Positions 16,630 through 26,731 of a DNA stretch of 64,000 bases are shown piece by piece. The position numbers and the translations under genes were made by a program. The stretch's first letter is position 1. The number at the start of each line of letters is the position of its first letter. The notes below the pieces were generated by a model that searched no databases, was not told the origin of the DNA, and saw only the letters and a list, made by a program, of their open reading frames with translations. The DNA lies in NCBI RefSeq assembly GCF_030813235.1, contig NZ_JAUSUB010000008.1, positions 1 through 64,000 on the forward strand. The letters are read 5' to 3'. Source of the DNA: Cytobacillus purgationiresistens (GTDB lineage: Bacteria > Bacillota > Bacilli > Bacillales > Cytobacillaceae).

Positions 16630-17094
16630 ATGACTGAAACAAACCAATTAGTTAATTACTTTTTATCTCACCGTAAAGTTACAAATGAATTGATCCATAA
16701 GATTAGTGAAAAGCATTATGATTATAAGCCAACAGAAACTTCCATGGCTACTGATAAATTAGTCATTCATATGCTTAATACTTTTTACGGCTTTGCTAAA
16801 ACGATTAAAACTGGCAACCCTGCCCTTATTTTCAAACCTGCAGAGAACATACCGGAAGACCTTTACGATGCAGCGACAATGCTTACTGAAATAACAGCAG
16901 AATTGCTTTCTGAAGTGACCGCAGAGGACTTAGCTCGTTCATTAGATTTAAGTAAAATATTTGGTTCAGAAATCACGGGGCAGCAGCTCTTCCAAATGGG
17001 CATGGATCATGAAATTAACCATAAAGGCCAGCTTTTTGTCTACGTAAGGGAAATGGGTCACATTGAATTACCGATGTATGTCAGCCAAGGATGA
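16630..17094 (+). CDS. DinB-family protein
   Basis: A 154-residue four-helix DinB/YfiT-like protein. The three metal-binding His positions are visible: LVIHML (about residue 49), then MDHEINHKGQL (about 126 and 130). DinB-like proteins are putative metal-dependent thiol-dependent transferases or stress proteins; B. subtilis has several. The ribosome site AGGAGGG precedes the ATG. The HesB-like gene follows directly, its likely ATG 5 bases past this stop. Confidence 0.85.
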   Translation: MTETNQLVNYFLSHRKVTNELIHKISEKHYDYKPTETSMATDKLVIHMLNTFYGFAKTIKTGNPALIFKPAENIPEDLYDAATMLTEITAELLSEVTAEDLARSLDLSKIFGSEITGQQLFQMGMDHEINHKGQLFVYVREMGHIELPMYVSQG

Positions 17095-17098
17095 TGGT

Positions 17099-17383
17099 AT
17101 GTTTATCTTAACCGCAAATGCCATCCATGCTATACGGTCATTTGATAAGGGAATCAATGATGCATCTATTCTTCGATACCGTGTGACAAGCGAATGCTGT
17201 AATCAATTGCAGTATGATTTATCCATTACAACTGAAGTACATAAGAAAGAAGAGCATATAACATTTGATGGAGTTACGGTTGTGTATCATCCGTCTGACC
17301 TCCGTTACTTAAAAGGCACAGAAATCGACTTTGTCGATGATGGATTCGCTATTCACTCGCCACATCCTTTAGTAAGTTTCTAA
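17099..17383 (+). CDS. HesB/IscA-like iron-sulfur biosynthesis fold protein
   Basis: A 94-residue protein whose second half, VVYHPSDLRYLKGTEIDFVDDG, matches the A-type carrier fold (D-x-x-S-x-x-Y-L-x-G-x-x-I-D-Y). The C-terminal CGC motif of true Fe-S carriers is absent and only CC near residue 34 remains, so it is a HesB-like protein of unknown activity. The ATG at 17099 is preferred because AAGGATG lies just upstream; an in-frame ATG at 17063 would overlap the DinB gene. Confidence 0.7.
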   Translation: MFILTANAIHAIRSFDKGINDASILRYRVTSECCNQLQYDLSITTEVHKKEEHITFDGVTVVYHPSDLRYLKGTEIDFVDDGFAIHSPHPLVSF

Positions 17384-17413
17384 GCCACATTTAATACATT
17401 TTAAGCTGTGAAA

Positions 17414-17451
17414 ATAAGGTCATTTAGTGAATCTTCACTAAATGACCTTGC
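17414..17451 (-). terminator. Terminator between HesB-like and SRAP genes
   Basis: aaggtcatttagtga at 17416-17430 pairs perfectly with its complement at 17435-17449. The T-rich side (ATTTT) is on the minus strand, so it mainly ends the SRAP gene and possibly both. Confidence 0.75.
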
Positions 17452-17455
17452 ATAT

Positions 17456-18124
17456 TTATAAACTATTTAATTTTTGTATCATATCAGGTGTATCAAACTT
17501 GGATGAATTGACGAGTGTGGAAACAGGATACCTCTTCATTTCACCACCGTCGTAAGGCTTCATTAGTGATTTTAATTGTTCCAAATCCTGCTCAGATGAA
17601 TTAAGCCAGAAATCATAGTCCTTTTCTTTTAATATGACAGGCATACGATCATGTATCGTTTCTGTGACTTCATTAGGACCCGTTGTAATGATTGTACAGC
17701 TCTTAAGCGGTTCTTCTCCTTTATCCCACACATCCCATAAACCTGCAAATGCAAAAGGCTTGCCGTTATTCATAGTAAACCGATAAGGCTGTTTGCCTTC
17801 TTCTGTTTTCTTCCACTCATAGAACCCATCTGTCAATATTATACATCTTCTTTTTTTAAAAGGAACTTTATAACTCGGTTTTGTTTCAATTCCTTCAGCA
17901 CGTGCATTAATCATTTTATAGCTAATTTTCGCTTCCTTAGACCAATAAGGAACAAGTCCCCACTTCATCTTTGTTCCAATCCTTGCTCCTTCCTCCTCAA
18001 TGATTGTTAAAATCTGTTGCCCTGGAGCAATATTATATCTCGGTGCCTCTTCTTCTGCAAAATAAAAATCAAACACCTTTTGCAATTCAAATACTGCTTC
18101 TGTTAATGAAAATCGACCGCACAT
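17456..18124 (-). CDS. SRAP/YedK-type abasic-site processing protein
   Basis: About 222 residues beginning MCGRFSLT. The Cys at position 2 becomes the N-terminus and forms the thiazolidine crosslink to abasic sites in single-stranded DNA; this fixes the start at 18124 (AGGGGTGAT upstream) rather than three codons earlier. Other family marks: YNIAPGQ, MKWGLVPYWSK, NARAEGIETKPSY, RRCIILTDGFYEWKK (catalytic Glu), and HDRMPVIL (His). Homologues are HMCES in animals, YedK in E. coli, and YoaM/YoqW in B. subtilis. A stand-alone gene with its own terminator. Confidence 0.92.
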   Translation of the reverse strand: MCGRFSLTEAVFELQKVFDFYFAEEEAPRYNIAPGQQILTIIEEEGARIGTKMKWGLVPYWSKEAKISYKMINARAEGIETKPSYKVPFKKRRCIILTDGFYEWKKTEEGKQPYRFTMNNGKPFAFAGLWDVWDKGEEPLKSCTIITTGPNEVTETIHDRMPVILKEKDYDFWLNSSEQDLEQLKSLMKPYDGGEMKRYPVSTLVNSSKFDTPDMIQKLNSL

Positions 18125-18281
18125 TAATATCACCCCTAGAAAAATCTATCGTTTGTAAACGTTCAAAAAACATTCATATTATTTATGAAGTCTAACCGTT
18201 TTCATCAATCATAATCAATTTATTAATAGGATTTTATGAACAAAGTTTGTTAAAATCTCCTTGATTATATCCCTTTCCCCA

Positions 18282-18316
18282 AAAGAAAAAGGAAGGCACA
18301 AGCAGCCTTCCTTTGT
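18282..18316 (-). terminator. Terminator of the catalase gene
   Basis: ggaaggc at 18290-18296 pairs with gccttcc at 18304-18310; the minus strand is followed by a TTTTTC-type tail. It lies 7 bases behind the catalase stop. Confidence 0.75.
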
Positions 18317-18322
18317 TAAATA

Positions 18323-19918
18323 TTAATAGCGGTCCGCTTCATGGCCTTTGTCCTCAGCTGTTTGTGGGGCATCATCGCCATCTTTATCACCTAATGGTCG
18401 TCCTTTATGAGTGCCCGTTTCCTTACGTGCACTCGAAAGACCTTCGCGTAAACGGCGTCCATAATCTTCATCTGCTTCTTCAGCAAGTGCAATCATCTTA
18501 TCTTGAATGACTTTTGCACAAATTGATAAGTCTCCAACAAGATTCGAAACCAATTCAGCCTGTTCCCAGCTCTCAAATTCACGATAAGTATGTCCTGCTT
18601 GCTTTGTATTATCCGCACGGTCAATTGATTCACGAACTAGATTGCCTTTAATCATCGGCGTATATTCTTTACCAGATTGCTTCGCTTCCTTTAACCCGCC
18701 AAGATCTGATGGTTCATAGTTGATATGCGGGTTTTGACCAGGCGCCTTGTCTACATAATATGACATTTGACCGCCTCTTTGGTTCGTTTGTGACTGCTTT
18801 TTCGGTGCATTAATTGGCAGCTGTAAGTAGTTCGGTCCAACACGGTAACGCTGTGTATCGGAATAAGAGAACGTTCTGCCTTGAAGCATCTTGTCATCAG
18901 AGAAATCAAGTCCATCTACTAAGACTCCTGTTCCAAAAGCAACTTGCTCTACCTCATTAAAGTAATCTTCCGGATTTTTATTCAGCACCATTTTCCCGAT
19001 AAGCTTAAATGGAAATTGGTCCTCCGGCCAAAGCTTTGTATCATCAAGCGGATCAAAATCAAGTTCCGGATGATCATCATCGCTCATCATTTGCACATAG
19101 AACTCCCATTCAGGGTAATCTCCACGTTCGATGGCATCGTATAAATCTTGGGTAGCATGGTTAAAGTTCTTCGCTTGAATTTCTTCTGCATCTTTTTGTG
19201 TTAGGTTTTTGATACCCTGCTTCGGCTCCCAATGGTATTTAACAAGAACTGCCTCGCCCTTCTCATTCACCCATTTGTATGTATTGACACCTGAACCTTG
19301 CATTTGACGATAGTTGGCTGGGATTCCCCATGGTGAATATAAGAAAGTAACCATATGGAAACTTTCAGGAGAATTCGCACAGAAATCAAAGAACCTCTCT
19401 GCATCCTGAATATTTGTTAAAGGGTCAGGCTTAAAGGCATGAACCATATCAGGAAATTTCATCGCATCACGGATAAAAAACACTTTAAGGTTATTTCCCA
19501 CTAAATCCCAATTGCCTTCCTCCGTATAGAATTTTGTCGCAAACCCTCGTGGGTCACGCAAAGTTTCCGGAGAATGACCGCCGTGAATAACCGAAGAAAA
19601 ACGGACAAAAACAGGAGTTTGTTTGCCTTTTTCCTGAAATAGCTTTGCTCGAGTATACTTAGATACAGGTTCGTCTCCCGCCATCCCTGTCGCTTCAAAA
19701 TACCCATGTGCACCAGCTCCGCGGGCATGAACGACTCGCTCTGGTATACGTTCTCTGTCAAAATGACTGATCTTTTCAATAAAATCATAATTTTCAAGGG
19801 TTGCAGGTCCACGATTGCCTACCGTACGAATATTTTGGTTGTTTGTAACCGGATGTCCCTGCCTTGTCGTTAACGTTTCATCCGTTTCATAGTTTGTATC
19901 ATTTTCATTATTGTTCAT
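18323..19918 (-). CDS. katA: Catalase (vegetative, small-subunit clade 3 type)
   Basis: About 531 residues. The catalytic His is in [12 protein letters not shown], the Asn in [18 protein letters not shown], and the haem-ligand Tyr in [17 protein letters not shown]. It decomposes hydrogen peroxide in the cytosol. The start at 19918 has AAAGGAGG upstream and gives [21 protein letters not shown], as in Bacillus KatA-type enzymes; a start 13 codons upstream lacks a site. The C-terminal tail is Asp/Lys-rich. An inverted repeat GGGAAC-N10-GTTCCC lies just before the ribosome site; no clear PerR box was found. Confidence 0.93.
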   Translation of the reverse strand: MNNNENDTNYETDETLTTRQGHPVTNNQNIRTVGNRGPATLENYDFIEKISHFDRERIPERVVHARGAGAHGYFEATGMAGDEPVSKYTRAKLFQEKGKQTPVFVRFSSVIHGGHSPETLRDPRGFATKFYTEEGNWDLVGNNLKVFFIRDAMKFPDMVHAFKPDPLTNIQDAERFFDFCANSPESFHMVTFLYSPWGIPANYRQMQGSGVNTYKWVNEKGEAVLVKYHWEPKQGIKNLTQKDAEEIQAKNFNHATQDLYDAIERGDYPEWEFYVQMMSDDDHPELDFDPLDDTKLWPEDQFPFKLIGKMVLNKNPEDYFNEVEQVAFGTGVLVDGLDFSDDKMLQGRTFSYSDTQRYRVGPNYLQLPINAPKKQSQTNQRGGQMSYYVDKAPGQNPHINYEPSDLGGLKEAKQSGKEYTPMIKGNLVRESIDRADNTKQAGHTYREFESWEQAELVSNLVGDLSICAKVIQDKMIALAEEADEDYGRRLREGLSSARKETGTHKGRPLGDKDGDDAPQTAEDKGHEADRY

Positions 19919-20244
19919 GATTATCCTCCTTTGGGAACTATTAACAATGTTCCCCATTACAGCATTTTCTATTTATCCATTTTAAGAAATATAATGCAAG
20001 CGGAATAAATAGATCTGTAAAAAAAAGAGCAAGCAGCCTGGTGATTAATTAATTGAAGCACTTATTCACTTCAATCATATTCATACTTTGCTATCCCTTT
20101 CACAACGAGGAGCAAGAGGTATATAAAACGACTCCAACAGAGGACTCGTTGTAAGTGGATCGTATGGATTTTGGAGTCATGAACGATAACGTGTTCAACA
20201 TAAGGCTTATGAACAGAGGAATTCATGCTCTACATTATGTTTAC
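19919..20244. other. Intergenic stretch between catalase and cdaS
   Basis: No gene. It holds the catalase promoter region, including the inverted repeat gggaac/gttccc at 19933-19954 just ahead of the ribosome site, and AT-rich DNA downstream of cdaS. Confidence 0.4.
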
Positions 20245-20853
20245 TTATGGGCGAACAACATATAATTCACCTTCAAATGCAAATGAAATTCTGCCGGTTT
20301 CCTCTGAAACAACAATGGCAACTGCATCAGTCTGCTCTGTCATACCGATGGCTGCACGATGGCGGGTTCCAAGGATTTTTCCTGCAATTTGCTTTTCTGT
20401 TACAGGGAGAATATTACCTGCAGAGACAATCTCATCCTTTCTAATTAACGTCCCGCCATCATGAATTGGATTGCCTGGATAAAAAATCGTCTCTAATAAG
20501 GTATGACTGACCTTTGCTCCAATTGGGGTTCCACTATGTATATACGGATCAACATTGATATCGCGTTCAATGACAATTAATCCACCATGCCGTTTATTTG
20601 ATAAATGTTGAGCAGCTAGAGATAAGGTTGCGAAGTGTTCCGTATAAGGAGATAAATAGTGCTGTAAATAATAGGTTGATGTGATATTATGGGCTTCATT
20701 TACGAGCTTCTGCAATGTTTCAAACTCAGTCATGATACAGCAATTAAATTCTCTCCAGGAATGGGATAGATGATTCAATTGTCCTTGAATATCGTTTACA
20801 TACCGTTCAAGATCATTTTGATATTGCTCCATTCCATAATCCATCACCATCAC
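20245..20853 (-). CDS. cdaS: Diadenylate cyclase, CdaS (sporulation) type
   Basis: About 202 residues. The N-terminal 60-70 residues are helical (the autoinhibitory YojJ-like region), followed by the DAC domain: GLIVIERD, ETIFYPGNPIHDGGTLI and GTRHRAAIGMTEQTDAVAIVVSEETG. The RHR motif is complete; the catalytic motif reads HDGG rather than the more common HDGA. It makes c-di-AMP from two ATP. In B. subtilis CdaS is made in the forespore. The start may be the second Met (MVMDYG). It is monocistronic. Confidence 0.85.
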   Translation of the reverse strand: MMVMDYGMEQYQNDLERYVNDIQGQLNHLSHSWREFNCCIMTEFETLQKLVNEAHNITSTYYLQHYLSPYTEHFATLSLAAQHLSNKRHGGLIVIERDINVDPYIHSGTPIGAKVSHTLLETIFYPGNPIHDGGTLIRKDEIVSAGNILPVTEKQIAGKILGTRHRAAIGMTEQTDAVAIVVSEETGRISFAFEGELYVVRP

Positions 20854-21088
20854 CCTTTATTATTTATTTGCTATTTATATTTTTTCCAGAATAGTTGTTT
20901 TTATCCTTGGAAGCTAAACAGGCTTTTAAGGGGGGAGCATAATCAGAGAGATTTCACTCCTTGTAAGGGTGATGGATTTGACCTTTAGATAATAGCCGTC
21001 TGGGTGAAAATTATGGACGGAGTAATTGAACCCATGAAATCATGCAAAGTACCACAGCTCTTTTAAGCCTATAGGTATGTCTTCAGTA

Positions 21089-21864
21089 TTAATAATAAAA
21101 TGTAGATAGAGACTTATTTTTTTGATTACTTCCGGCAAGTTTTTTTATTTCATTCCAAGCTTCAATCGCTTTTTCACGGGTTTCTCCTTTATTTGCCGAG
21201 TCTAAGAAGAAATCACGAATGAATTGATTGTATTCGAATTGAGGAGCGATGCTCTTCATGTACAAGGGGTCTCTTTTTCTCTCCTCTTCCTCGTACCATA
21301 CATCTACAACATCACGATATGTTTTACCTACATTGTTTTTGAAGTAGGTTTGAATGAAAGTAGAAAAATGAAATTTAGAACTAATCACTGACTTAAAAAA
21401 AGCTCTTACCTCTTGGCTGCATCGATGATTTTCAGTAATAATCGTATCAAGGCTCAAGTTTCCTGCACTTAGCCCTGGCTCACCTATCAAATCAACTGTG
21501 TAAACAGGACGGTGTCTTAGGAAATCATGGAGATTTGCTTCCCCCATGGGTGTCGCAGACCCTTTTCCGGAAAGTAACAATATAGGTGTTTATTCGGCGT
21601 TTCATCTTCTTGAAATTTGTATAGCTGCACCTCGCCAAAATCCGTGCTGATTATTTTTGACTCTACAGGTTGTGGTAAAAAATTCATCGCTTCATTATAT
21701 GATTGCACATATTCTTCCTTACCTTCATCTGTAACAAAACCACTTATTGAACCATCATCTTTAAAAAGAAACCCGATAACGGACAATCGTAAGAATAAAA
21801 CGAAAGAAATTACAGCTAAAATAATCCATGCCTTTTTTCTTTTCATATAAAAATAACCCTTCAC
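21089..21864 (-). pseudogene. Alpha/beta-hydrolase N-terminus fused to DUF6434, frameshifted
   Basis: The gene starts near 21864 (GTG) or 21846 (ATG) with a membrane anchor (WIILAVISFVLFLRLSVIG). YNEAMNFLPQPVESKIIST is the usual entry of an alpha/beta hydrolase. Restoring one A in the AAA run at about 21589-21591 continues TPILLLSGKGSATPM and VYTVDLIGEPGLSAG, the oxyanion and first strands of the fold. The chain then switches abruptly to NLSLDTIITENHRCSQEVRAFFKSV-like sequence (a DUF6434 domain) with QFEYNQFIRDFF near the end. The nucleophile Ser and catalytic His of the hydrolase are absent. So two unrelated genes have been joined and the upstream part is out of frame. Confidence 0.7.
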
Positions 21865-22143
21865 TCAATCTTACTATAGGGTATGAGGTTACGTAACATG
21901 CAAGTTAAATTTCAAGTGAAGAATGGTACTACAATCACGTTCTCTATTTTAAATGAAATGGAAAAAGAGTAATGATTATCACAAAAAAATACTTTCACAA
22001 TTATTTTTGTCACTTAACCTTATTCAACTAAATAAGAAAATGCATCACTCAGTATTGATGAAATGCGCTTTTGCCAATGTAAAATGATAGCAATTTTATG
22101 ATTGTTGTTGTAGTAAGTGAGACCATTTAGTGGTCTAATTAAT
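21865..22143. other. Intergenic stretch, no convincing gene
   Basis: AT-rich, with one 24-codon frame at 21898 lacking a good ribosome site. Confidence 0.4.
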
Positions 22144-22180
22144 AAAAAAGGCATACCACTGGATAAAAGTGATATGCTTC
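22144..22180 (-). terminator. Terminator downstream of trp operon
   Basis: gcataccact and agtgatatgc (22151-22177) form a stem with TTTTTTATT on the minus strand. It lies about 105 bases after trpA, with no other gene between. Confidence 0.7.
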
Positions 22181-22282
22181 ATTTTATTTAATGTGTGACA
22201 TTAAAGATGAACTCTTACTCTGTCTATAAAAACAAACATTCACTTGTCTTGAATTTTACAGAGTAATGGAGGTTTTTCTTCA

Positions 22283-23065
22283 TTATAATTTTATTGTAGT
22301 TTTTGAGGCATCAATGAGATTTACAATCCCTTGATAATCCCCTTTTTCAAGTAATTCTATCGTTTTGCTGCCAACAATGACACCATCACAATAACTGATC
22401 ATTTCCTCGACATGCTCAGGAGTTGAAATGCCAAAGCCAGCTAGAACCGGAATCGGACTTACCTCTTTTACCTTTTTTAAATGCTCTCCCAACTTCTCAT
22501 TAAATCCGCTTCTTGAGCCTGTTATCCCATTAACAGTCACCGCATAAACAAAGCCTTTTCCTTTTTTCGCGATTGCTTCAATTCGGCTGAGCGGGCTTTG
22601 CAGAGTAACGAGGCGAATCAGCTCAATATTCTCTTCCTCTAAGTATGGTGAAATGATGTCCTCTTGTTCAATCGGCATGTCTGGAATGATTAGACCGTCC
22701 ACACCTGATTTTTTAATGTCATGAATAAACGCCTCCACTCCATAAGCCATTACTGGGTTTGTATAGGTCATGAATAATAATGGAATATGAACAATCGGAC
22801 GAATTTCCGCAATAGCAGATACAACATCCCTAAGGGTGGTACCTTCCTTCAATGCACGAATGCCAGCTTGTTGAATCACTGGTCCATCCGCAACTGGATC
22901 AGAAAACGGAATTCCAATTTCAATGGCGGTAGCCCCTGCCTTTTCTAAAAAAGTGATTTTTTCCTGTAAGCTTTTGAGCCCGCCATCACCCGCCATAATA
23001 TAAGGAACGAATGCCTTTTGATTCTTTTGCTTTAAAGTTTGGAATACCTTTTCTATCCTGTTCAT
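22283..23065 (-). CDS. trpA: Tryptophan synthase alpha chain
   Basis: A 260-residue TIM barrel cleaving indole-3-glycerol phosphate to indole, which tunnels to TrpB. Catalytic Glu and Asp are in [16 protein letters not shown] (about residues 47 and 58). The phosphate site GFGIS and GVIVGS are present. Last gene of the operon; its ATG overlaps the trpB stop by four bases, so translation is coupled, as usual for the alpha-beta complex. Confidence 0.97.
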   Translation of the reverse strand: MNRIEKVFQTLKQKNQKAFVPYIMAGDGGLKSLQEKITFLEKAGATAIEIGIPFSDPVADGPVIQQAGIRALKEGTTLRDVVSAIAEIRPIVHIPLLFMTYTNPVMAYGVEAFIHDIKKSGVDGLIIPDMPIEQEDIISPYLEEENIELIRLVTLQSPLSRIEAIAKKGKGFVYAVTVNGITGSRSGFNEKLGEHLKKVKEVSPIPVLAGFGISTPEHVEEMISYCDGVIVGSKTIELLEKGDYQGIVNLIDASKTTIKL

Positions 23066-24267
23066 TTATTTTCGCCTCCTAGTCTTGCTCGTACTGTTTC
23101 TACATCTTTATCCCCTCGTCCAGATAAGCAAATGACAAGGCTTTCTTCACTTTTCATTGTTGGCGCCAACTTTAATGCATAAGCAATTGCATGAGCGCTC
23201 TCTAATGCAGGAATGATCCCTTCTGTTTTGCATAGAATCTGCAGGGCATTTAGCGCTTCTTCATCTGTAATTGACTCATAGCTTATGCGGCCAATTTCTT
23301 TTAAGTAGCAATGCTCTGGACCAATTCCTGGATAGTCTAACCCGGCTGAGATGGAGTGTGCTTCTTGAATTTGTCCATGCTCATCCTGTAATAAATACAT
23401 AAGCGCTCCGTGGAGAACACCTGGTTTTCCTTTAGTTAACGATGCTGCATGCTTATCGGTATCCAAGCCTAACCCTGCTGCTTCTACTCCGTAAAGGTTG
23501 ACAGATTCATCCTCAATAAAGGGGTAGAACATCCCTATAGAGTTACTGCCTCCGCCAATACAAGCAACGACTGCATCTGGCAATTTATCTTCCTTTTTCA
23601 AAAATTGCTGTCTTGTCTCTTTGCCTATTACACTTTGAAAGTCGCGAACCATCATTGGGAATGGATGGGGTCCCATAGCAGAGCCAAGAATATAATGAGT
23701 ATCTTCAACATTCGTGACCCAGTAGCGCAATGCCTCATTGACTGCATCTTTTAAAGTTGAGCTGCCGGAGTTCACCCCCACTACTTTGGCACCCAGCATT
23801 TCCATCCGAAAAACATTAAGCTGCTGACGCTTAATATCTTCTTCTCCCATGAAAATGACGCATTCTAGATTTAAGAGTGCACACGCTGTTGCGGTTGCGA
23901 CACCGTGCTGTCCTGCCCCTGTTTCAGCAACTACCTTTTTTTTACCCATGCGTTTAGTTAAAAGCGCCTGGCCTAAAGAGTTATTAATTTTATGAGCTCC
24001 TGTATGGTTTAAGTCCTCACGCTTTAAGTAGATTTTAGCGCCACCGGCATATGCTGTAAGGCGCTTGGCATAATAAAGCGGTGTTTCGCGGCCGACGTAG
24101 TCTTTAAGGAGATCATCAAGCTCAGCTTGAAAGGATTCGTCATTTACTGCTTTTTTATACTCTTCTTCCAGTTCGAGTATAGCCTGCATTAATGTTTCAG
24201 GAACGTATCTGCCACCATATATACCGAATTGGCCTTTTTCATCAGGTAATGTGCTTGTCATAGTCAT
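23062..24267 (-). CDS. trpB: Tryptophan synthase beta chain
   Basis: A 401-residue PLP enzyme joining indole and serine. The PLP Lys is in [14 protein letters not shown] (about residue 91), the catalytic Glu in AETGAGQHG, and the phosphate loop is [10 protein letters not shown]. Length is standard for TrpB1. The start at 24267 has AAGGAGG 7 bases upstream and overlaps the trpF stop. Confidence 0.97.
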   Translation of the reverse strand: MTMTSTLPDEKGQFGIYGGRYVPETLMQAILELEEEYKKAVNDESFQAELDDLLKDYVGRETPLYYAKRLTAYAGGAKIYLKREDLNHTGAHKINNSLGQALLTKRMGKKKVVAETGAGQHGVATATACALLNLECVIFMGEEDIKRQQLNVFRMEMLGAKVVGVNSGSSTLKDAVNEALRYWVTNVEDTHYILGSAMGPHPFPMMVRDFQSVIGKETRQQFLKKEDKLPDAVVACIGGGSNSIGMFYPFIEDESVNLYGVEAAGLGLDTDKHAASLTKGKPGVLHGALMYLLQDEHGQIQEAHSISAGLDYPGIGPEHCYLKEIGRISYESITDEEALNALQILCKTEGIIPALESAHAIAYALKLAPTMKSEESLVICLSGRGDKDVETVRARLGGENK

Positions 24268-24917
24268 CTGACTTCCTCCTTTAAATTACTTTTAGCCTCT
24301 TTAATGAAGGCTTTTATTTTCTCCATATCCTTTTTACCATTGGTTTCTACGCCACTGCTGACATCCACCATATAAGGGTTTGTTTGTGTTATTGCTTCTG
24401 CCACATTTTGCGGGCTGAGACCACCAGCGAGAATTACCTTCTTATCAACCAACTCAATTCCCTCAAGCATCGTCCAATCAAACGCAACACCATTGCCTCC
24501 ATGATACTTCCCTCTCGCACTATCCAACAAAACATAATCACAATCATACCCCTCAAGCTGCTGCAAATCCTCTCTCGCATTAATGCTGAAGGCTTTTATT
24601 TTCGCGGTGCTTTTTGCAGCATTTGTGGTGCCTGTCACCTCCAAATTTCGACAAAATTCGGGGGATTCGTCGCCGTGGAGTTGGATGGCGTTGATGCCGG
24701 TTTGGTTTGTGATTTGTCTGATTGTTTCTTTGGTTTCGTTGACGAAGACGCCGACTTTTAGTATGGAATCTGGCAGTTGATCGATGATTTGTTTTGCTTT
24801 TTCAGGGTCGATTTTTCTTTTGCTGTTGGCAAAGACGAAACCTAAGGCATCTGCTCCTGACTCTACTGCAAATTTGGCTGTTTCCACTTCTGTTATCCCG
24901 CAGATTTTCACTTTCAT
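24264..24917 (-). CDS. trpF: Phosphoribosylanthranilate isomerase
   Basis: A 217-residue TIM barrel for the Amadori step of tryptophan synthesis. The catalytic Cys is in [10 protein letters not shown] (residue 6) and the Asp in [21 protein letters not shown]. The loop after [14 protein letters not shown] carries about ten extra residues, [12 protein letters not shown], not seen in typical TrpF; its DNA contains ggtgacaggcacc, a near-palindrome like dispersed Bacillus repeats. The ATG overlaps the trpC stop. Confidence 0.95.
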   Translation of the reverse strand: MKVKICGITEVETAKFAVESGADALGFVFANSKRKIDPEKAKQIIDQLPDSILKVGVFVNETKETIRQITNQTGINAIQLHGDESPEFCRNLEVTGTTNAAKSTAKIKAFSINAREDLQQLEGYDCDYVLLDSARGKYHGGNGVAFDWTMLEGIELVDKKVILAGGLSPQNVAEAITQTNPYMVDVSSGVETNGKKDMEKIKAFIKEAKSNLKEEVR

Positions 24918-25705
24918 TACCGCTTGACTCCCTTCACTGGCTGCTTCATGCTTATTAACAAGCCTTCTAAATTCTCCGCTTTCATAAAGGCTTCGCCGAC
25001 TAAGATACCATCTGCTCCAGCACGGATCACCCTTGCCACATCTTCCTCTGTTTTCAACCCGCTCTCACTAATTAAGAATGCTCCTGCCTGTTTAATCACT
25101 GGCGCAAGTTTCTCTGTCATTCCGATATCAACCTGGAATGTTTTCAAGTCACGGTTATTCACGCCGATTATTTGAGCACCCAATCCTATCGCTAACGCTG
25201 CCTCTGCATCATTATGAACCTCCACTAATACCTCAAGGTCATTCTTGACAGCGAAGTCAAATAATGTTTGTAGCCTTTCACGCTCCAACGCAGCAACGAT
25301 CAATAGAATTAAACTTGCACCTGCATTTTTTGCCTGAATGATCTGCTTTTCATCAATGATAAAGTCTTTGCATAATATCGGCACATCAACCGTTTCATAG
25401 ACTACTGTCAAGTCTTCATGACTCCCTTTAAAAAAGGTTTTATCCGTTAACACAGATATGGCGTCTGCACCATAAGCCTTATACATTCTCGCTTGCTCAC
25501 TTGGGTCGAGAGTTGCATTAATTTCTCCTTTAGATGGAGATGCACGCTTAAATTCAGCAATGATAGCGAGCTCTTCACCCTTCTGCAACCGTGACAATAA
25601 TGACCTTTTCTCTCTTACAAGGTTATCTTCGTAAATGGCTGCATTCGATAAAACCGCAACTTCCTTTTCTTTTTCAGCAATGATTTTGTCTAAGATTGTA
25701 TCCAA
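24917..25705 (-). CDS. trpC: Indole-3-glycerol phosphate synthase
   Basis: A 262-residue TIM barrel that closes the indole ring of carboxyphenylamino-deoxyribulose phosphate. Family marks: IAEFKRASPSKGEIN (catalytic Lys and Glu), VPILCKDFIID, IGVNNRDLKTF, and ISESGLKTEEDV. It starts directly after the trpD stop, second enzymatic half of the operon. Confidence 0.96.
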   Translation of the reverse strand: MDTILDKIIAEKEKEVAVLSNAAIYEDNLVREKRSLLSRLQKGEELAIIAEFKRASPSKGEINATLDPSEQARMYKAYGADAISVLTDKTFFKGSHEDLTVVYETVDVPILCKDFIIDEKQIIQAKNAGASLILLIVAALERERLQTLFDFAVKNDLEVLVEVHNDAEAALAIGLGAQIIGVNNRDLKTFQVDIGMTEKLAPVIKQAGAFLISESGLKTEEDVARVIRAGADGILVGEAFMKAENLEGLLISMKQPVKGVKR

Positions 25706-26731
25706 TTAAATCACCTTTTCTTTCGATATCTTACTTAGTTGAATAAGCTGCTCCAATTTATTTAACGCGGCTCCTGTGTCAATTATTTCTTGTGCAGCTT
25801 TTACGCCTTCTCGAATGCTGTTTGCCTTCCCACCAGTAAAAATACCAATCCCTGCATTAAGGAGTACAGTCTCTCTGTATCCTCCTTTTTCTCCTTTTAA
25901 TACCTTATATAAAATTTCTGCGTTTTCCTTCGAATCTCCGCCGCGTATTTCTTCATTAGAATAGACTGATAAACCTACCTCTTCTGGATGAAGGGTTCTC
26001 GCAGTAATCCTGTCATCCTTTAGAATGGCTAAATAGTTATCTCCTTGAAGTGAAGCCTCATCCATATAACCTGCACCGTTGAGAACAACGGCTCTCTTCC
26101 GCCCTAATGTTTGCAGGACTTCAGCAAACATCTCTACTAAATCTCTACGGTAAATGCCTAATAACTGATGATCTAATTGCACAGGATTAATGAGTGGACC
26201 AATTAAGTTAAAAGTAGTCGGGATCCTTAAATCCTGCCGTACCTTCATAATTCTTTTAATTTGCGGATGCACATGGGGTGCAAACAAAAAGGCGATGCCG
26301 ATTTCATCAAGAATTTCCTCTGTGCGTTCAACGGATAAGTTTAAGTTGATGCCCAGATGTTCAAGGACATCCGCACTTCCGGTTTTACTTGATACACTGC
26401 GATTCCCATGCTTTGCGACCGGAATTCCTGCGGCTGCTATTACGAAAGCCGACGTAGTACTAATATTAAAACTCTTTGATCCATCACCGCCTGTTCCGCA
26501 ATTATCAAGAATATTAGGAATCTTCTTGTTAAATTTCATCGATCTTTTCCTTAATGAATGCACAATTCCCGCAATCTCTTCCACTGTTTCACCTTTTGTT
26601 TTTAAACCGATAAGAAATGCAGCAATTTCACTATCAGTCACTTCCGGTGAAAATATATGATCCATCGCATCCTGCATTTCTGCTTCTGATAAGGATTGTC
26701 GTTCAGATAATTGTTGCAGTATGTTTTTCAT
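25706..26731 (-). CDS. trpD: Anthranilate phosphoribosyltransferase
   Basis: A 341-residue enzyme attaching phosphoribose to anthranilate. The PRPP site DNCGTGGDGSKSFNIST, the KHGNRSVSSKTGSAD loop and FLFAPHVHPQIK are all present. The start overlaps the trpG C-terminus by about 29 bases, so it depends on coupled translation. Confidence 0.96.
   Translation of the reverse strand: MKNILQQLSERQSLSEAEMQDAMDHIFSPEVTDSEIAAFLIGLKTKGETVEEIAGIVHSLRKRSMKFNKKIPNILDNCGTGGDGSKSFNISTTSAFVIAAAGIPVAKHGNRSVSSKTGSADVLEHLGINLNLSVERTEEILDEIGIAFLFAPHVHPQIKRIMKVRQDLRIPTTFNLIGPLINPVQLDHQLLGIYRRDLVEMFAEVLQTLGRKRAVVLNGAGYMDEASLQGDNYLAILKDDRITARTLHPEEVGLSVYSNEEIRGGDSKENAEILYKVLKGEKGGYRETVLLNAGIGIFTGGKANSIREGVKAAQEIIDTGAALNKLEQLIQLSKISKEKVI

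Noticed and set aside
19933-19954. LexA-type site in front of catalase
   Set aside because: The inverted repeat GGGAAC-N10-GTTCCC has the wrong spacing for LexA, and it overlaps the leader of the mRNA.
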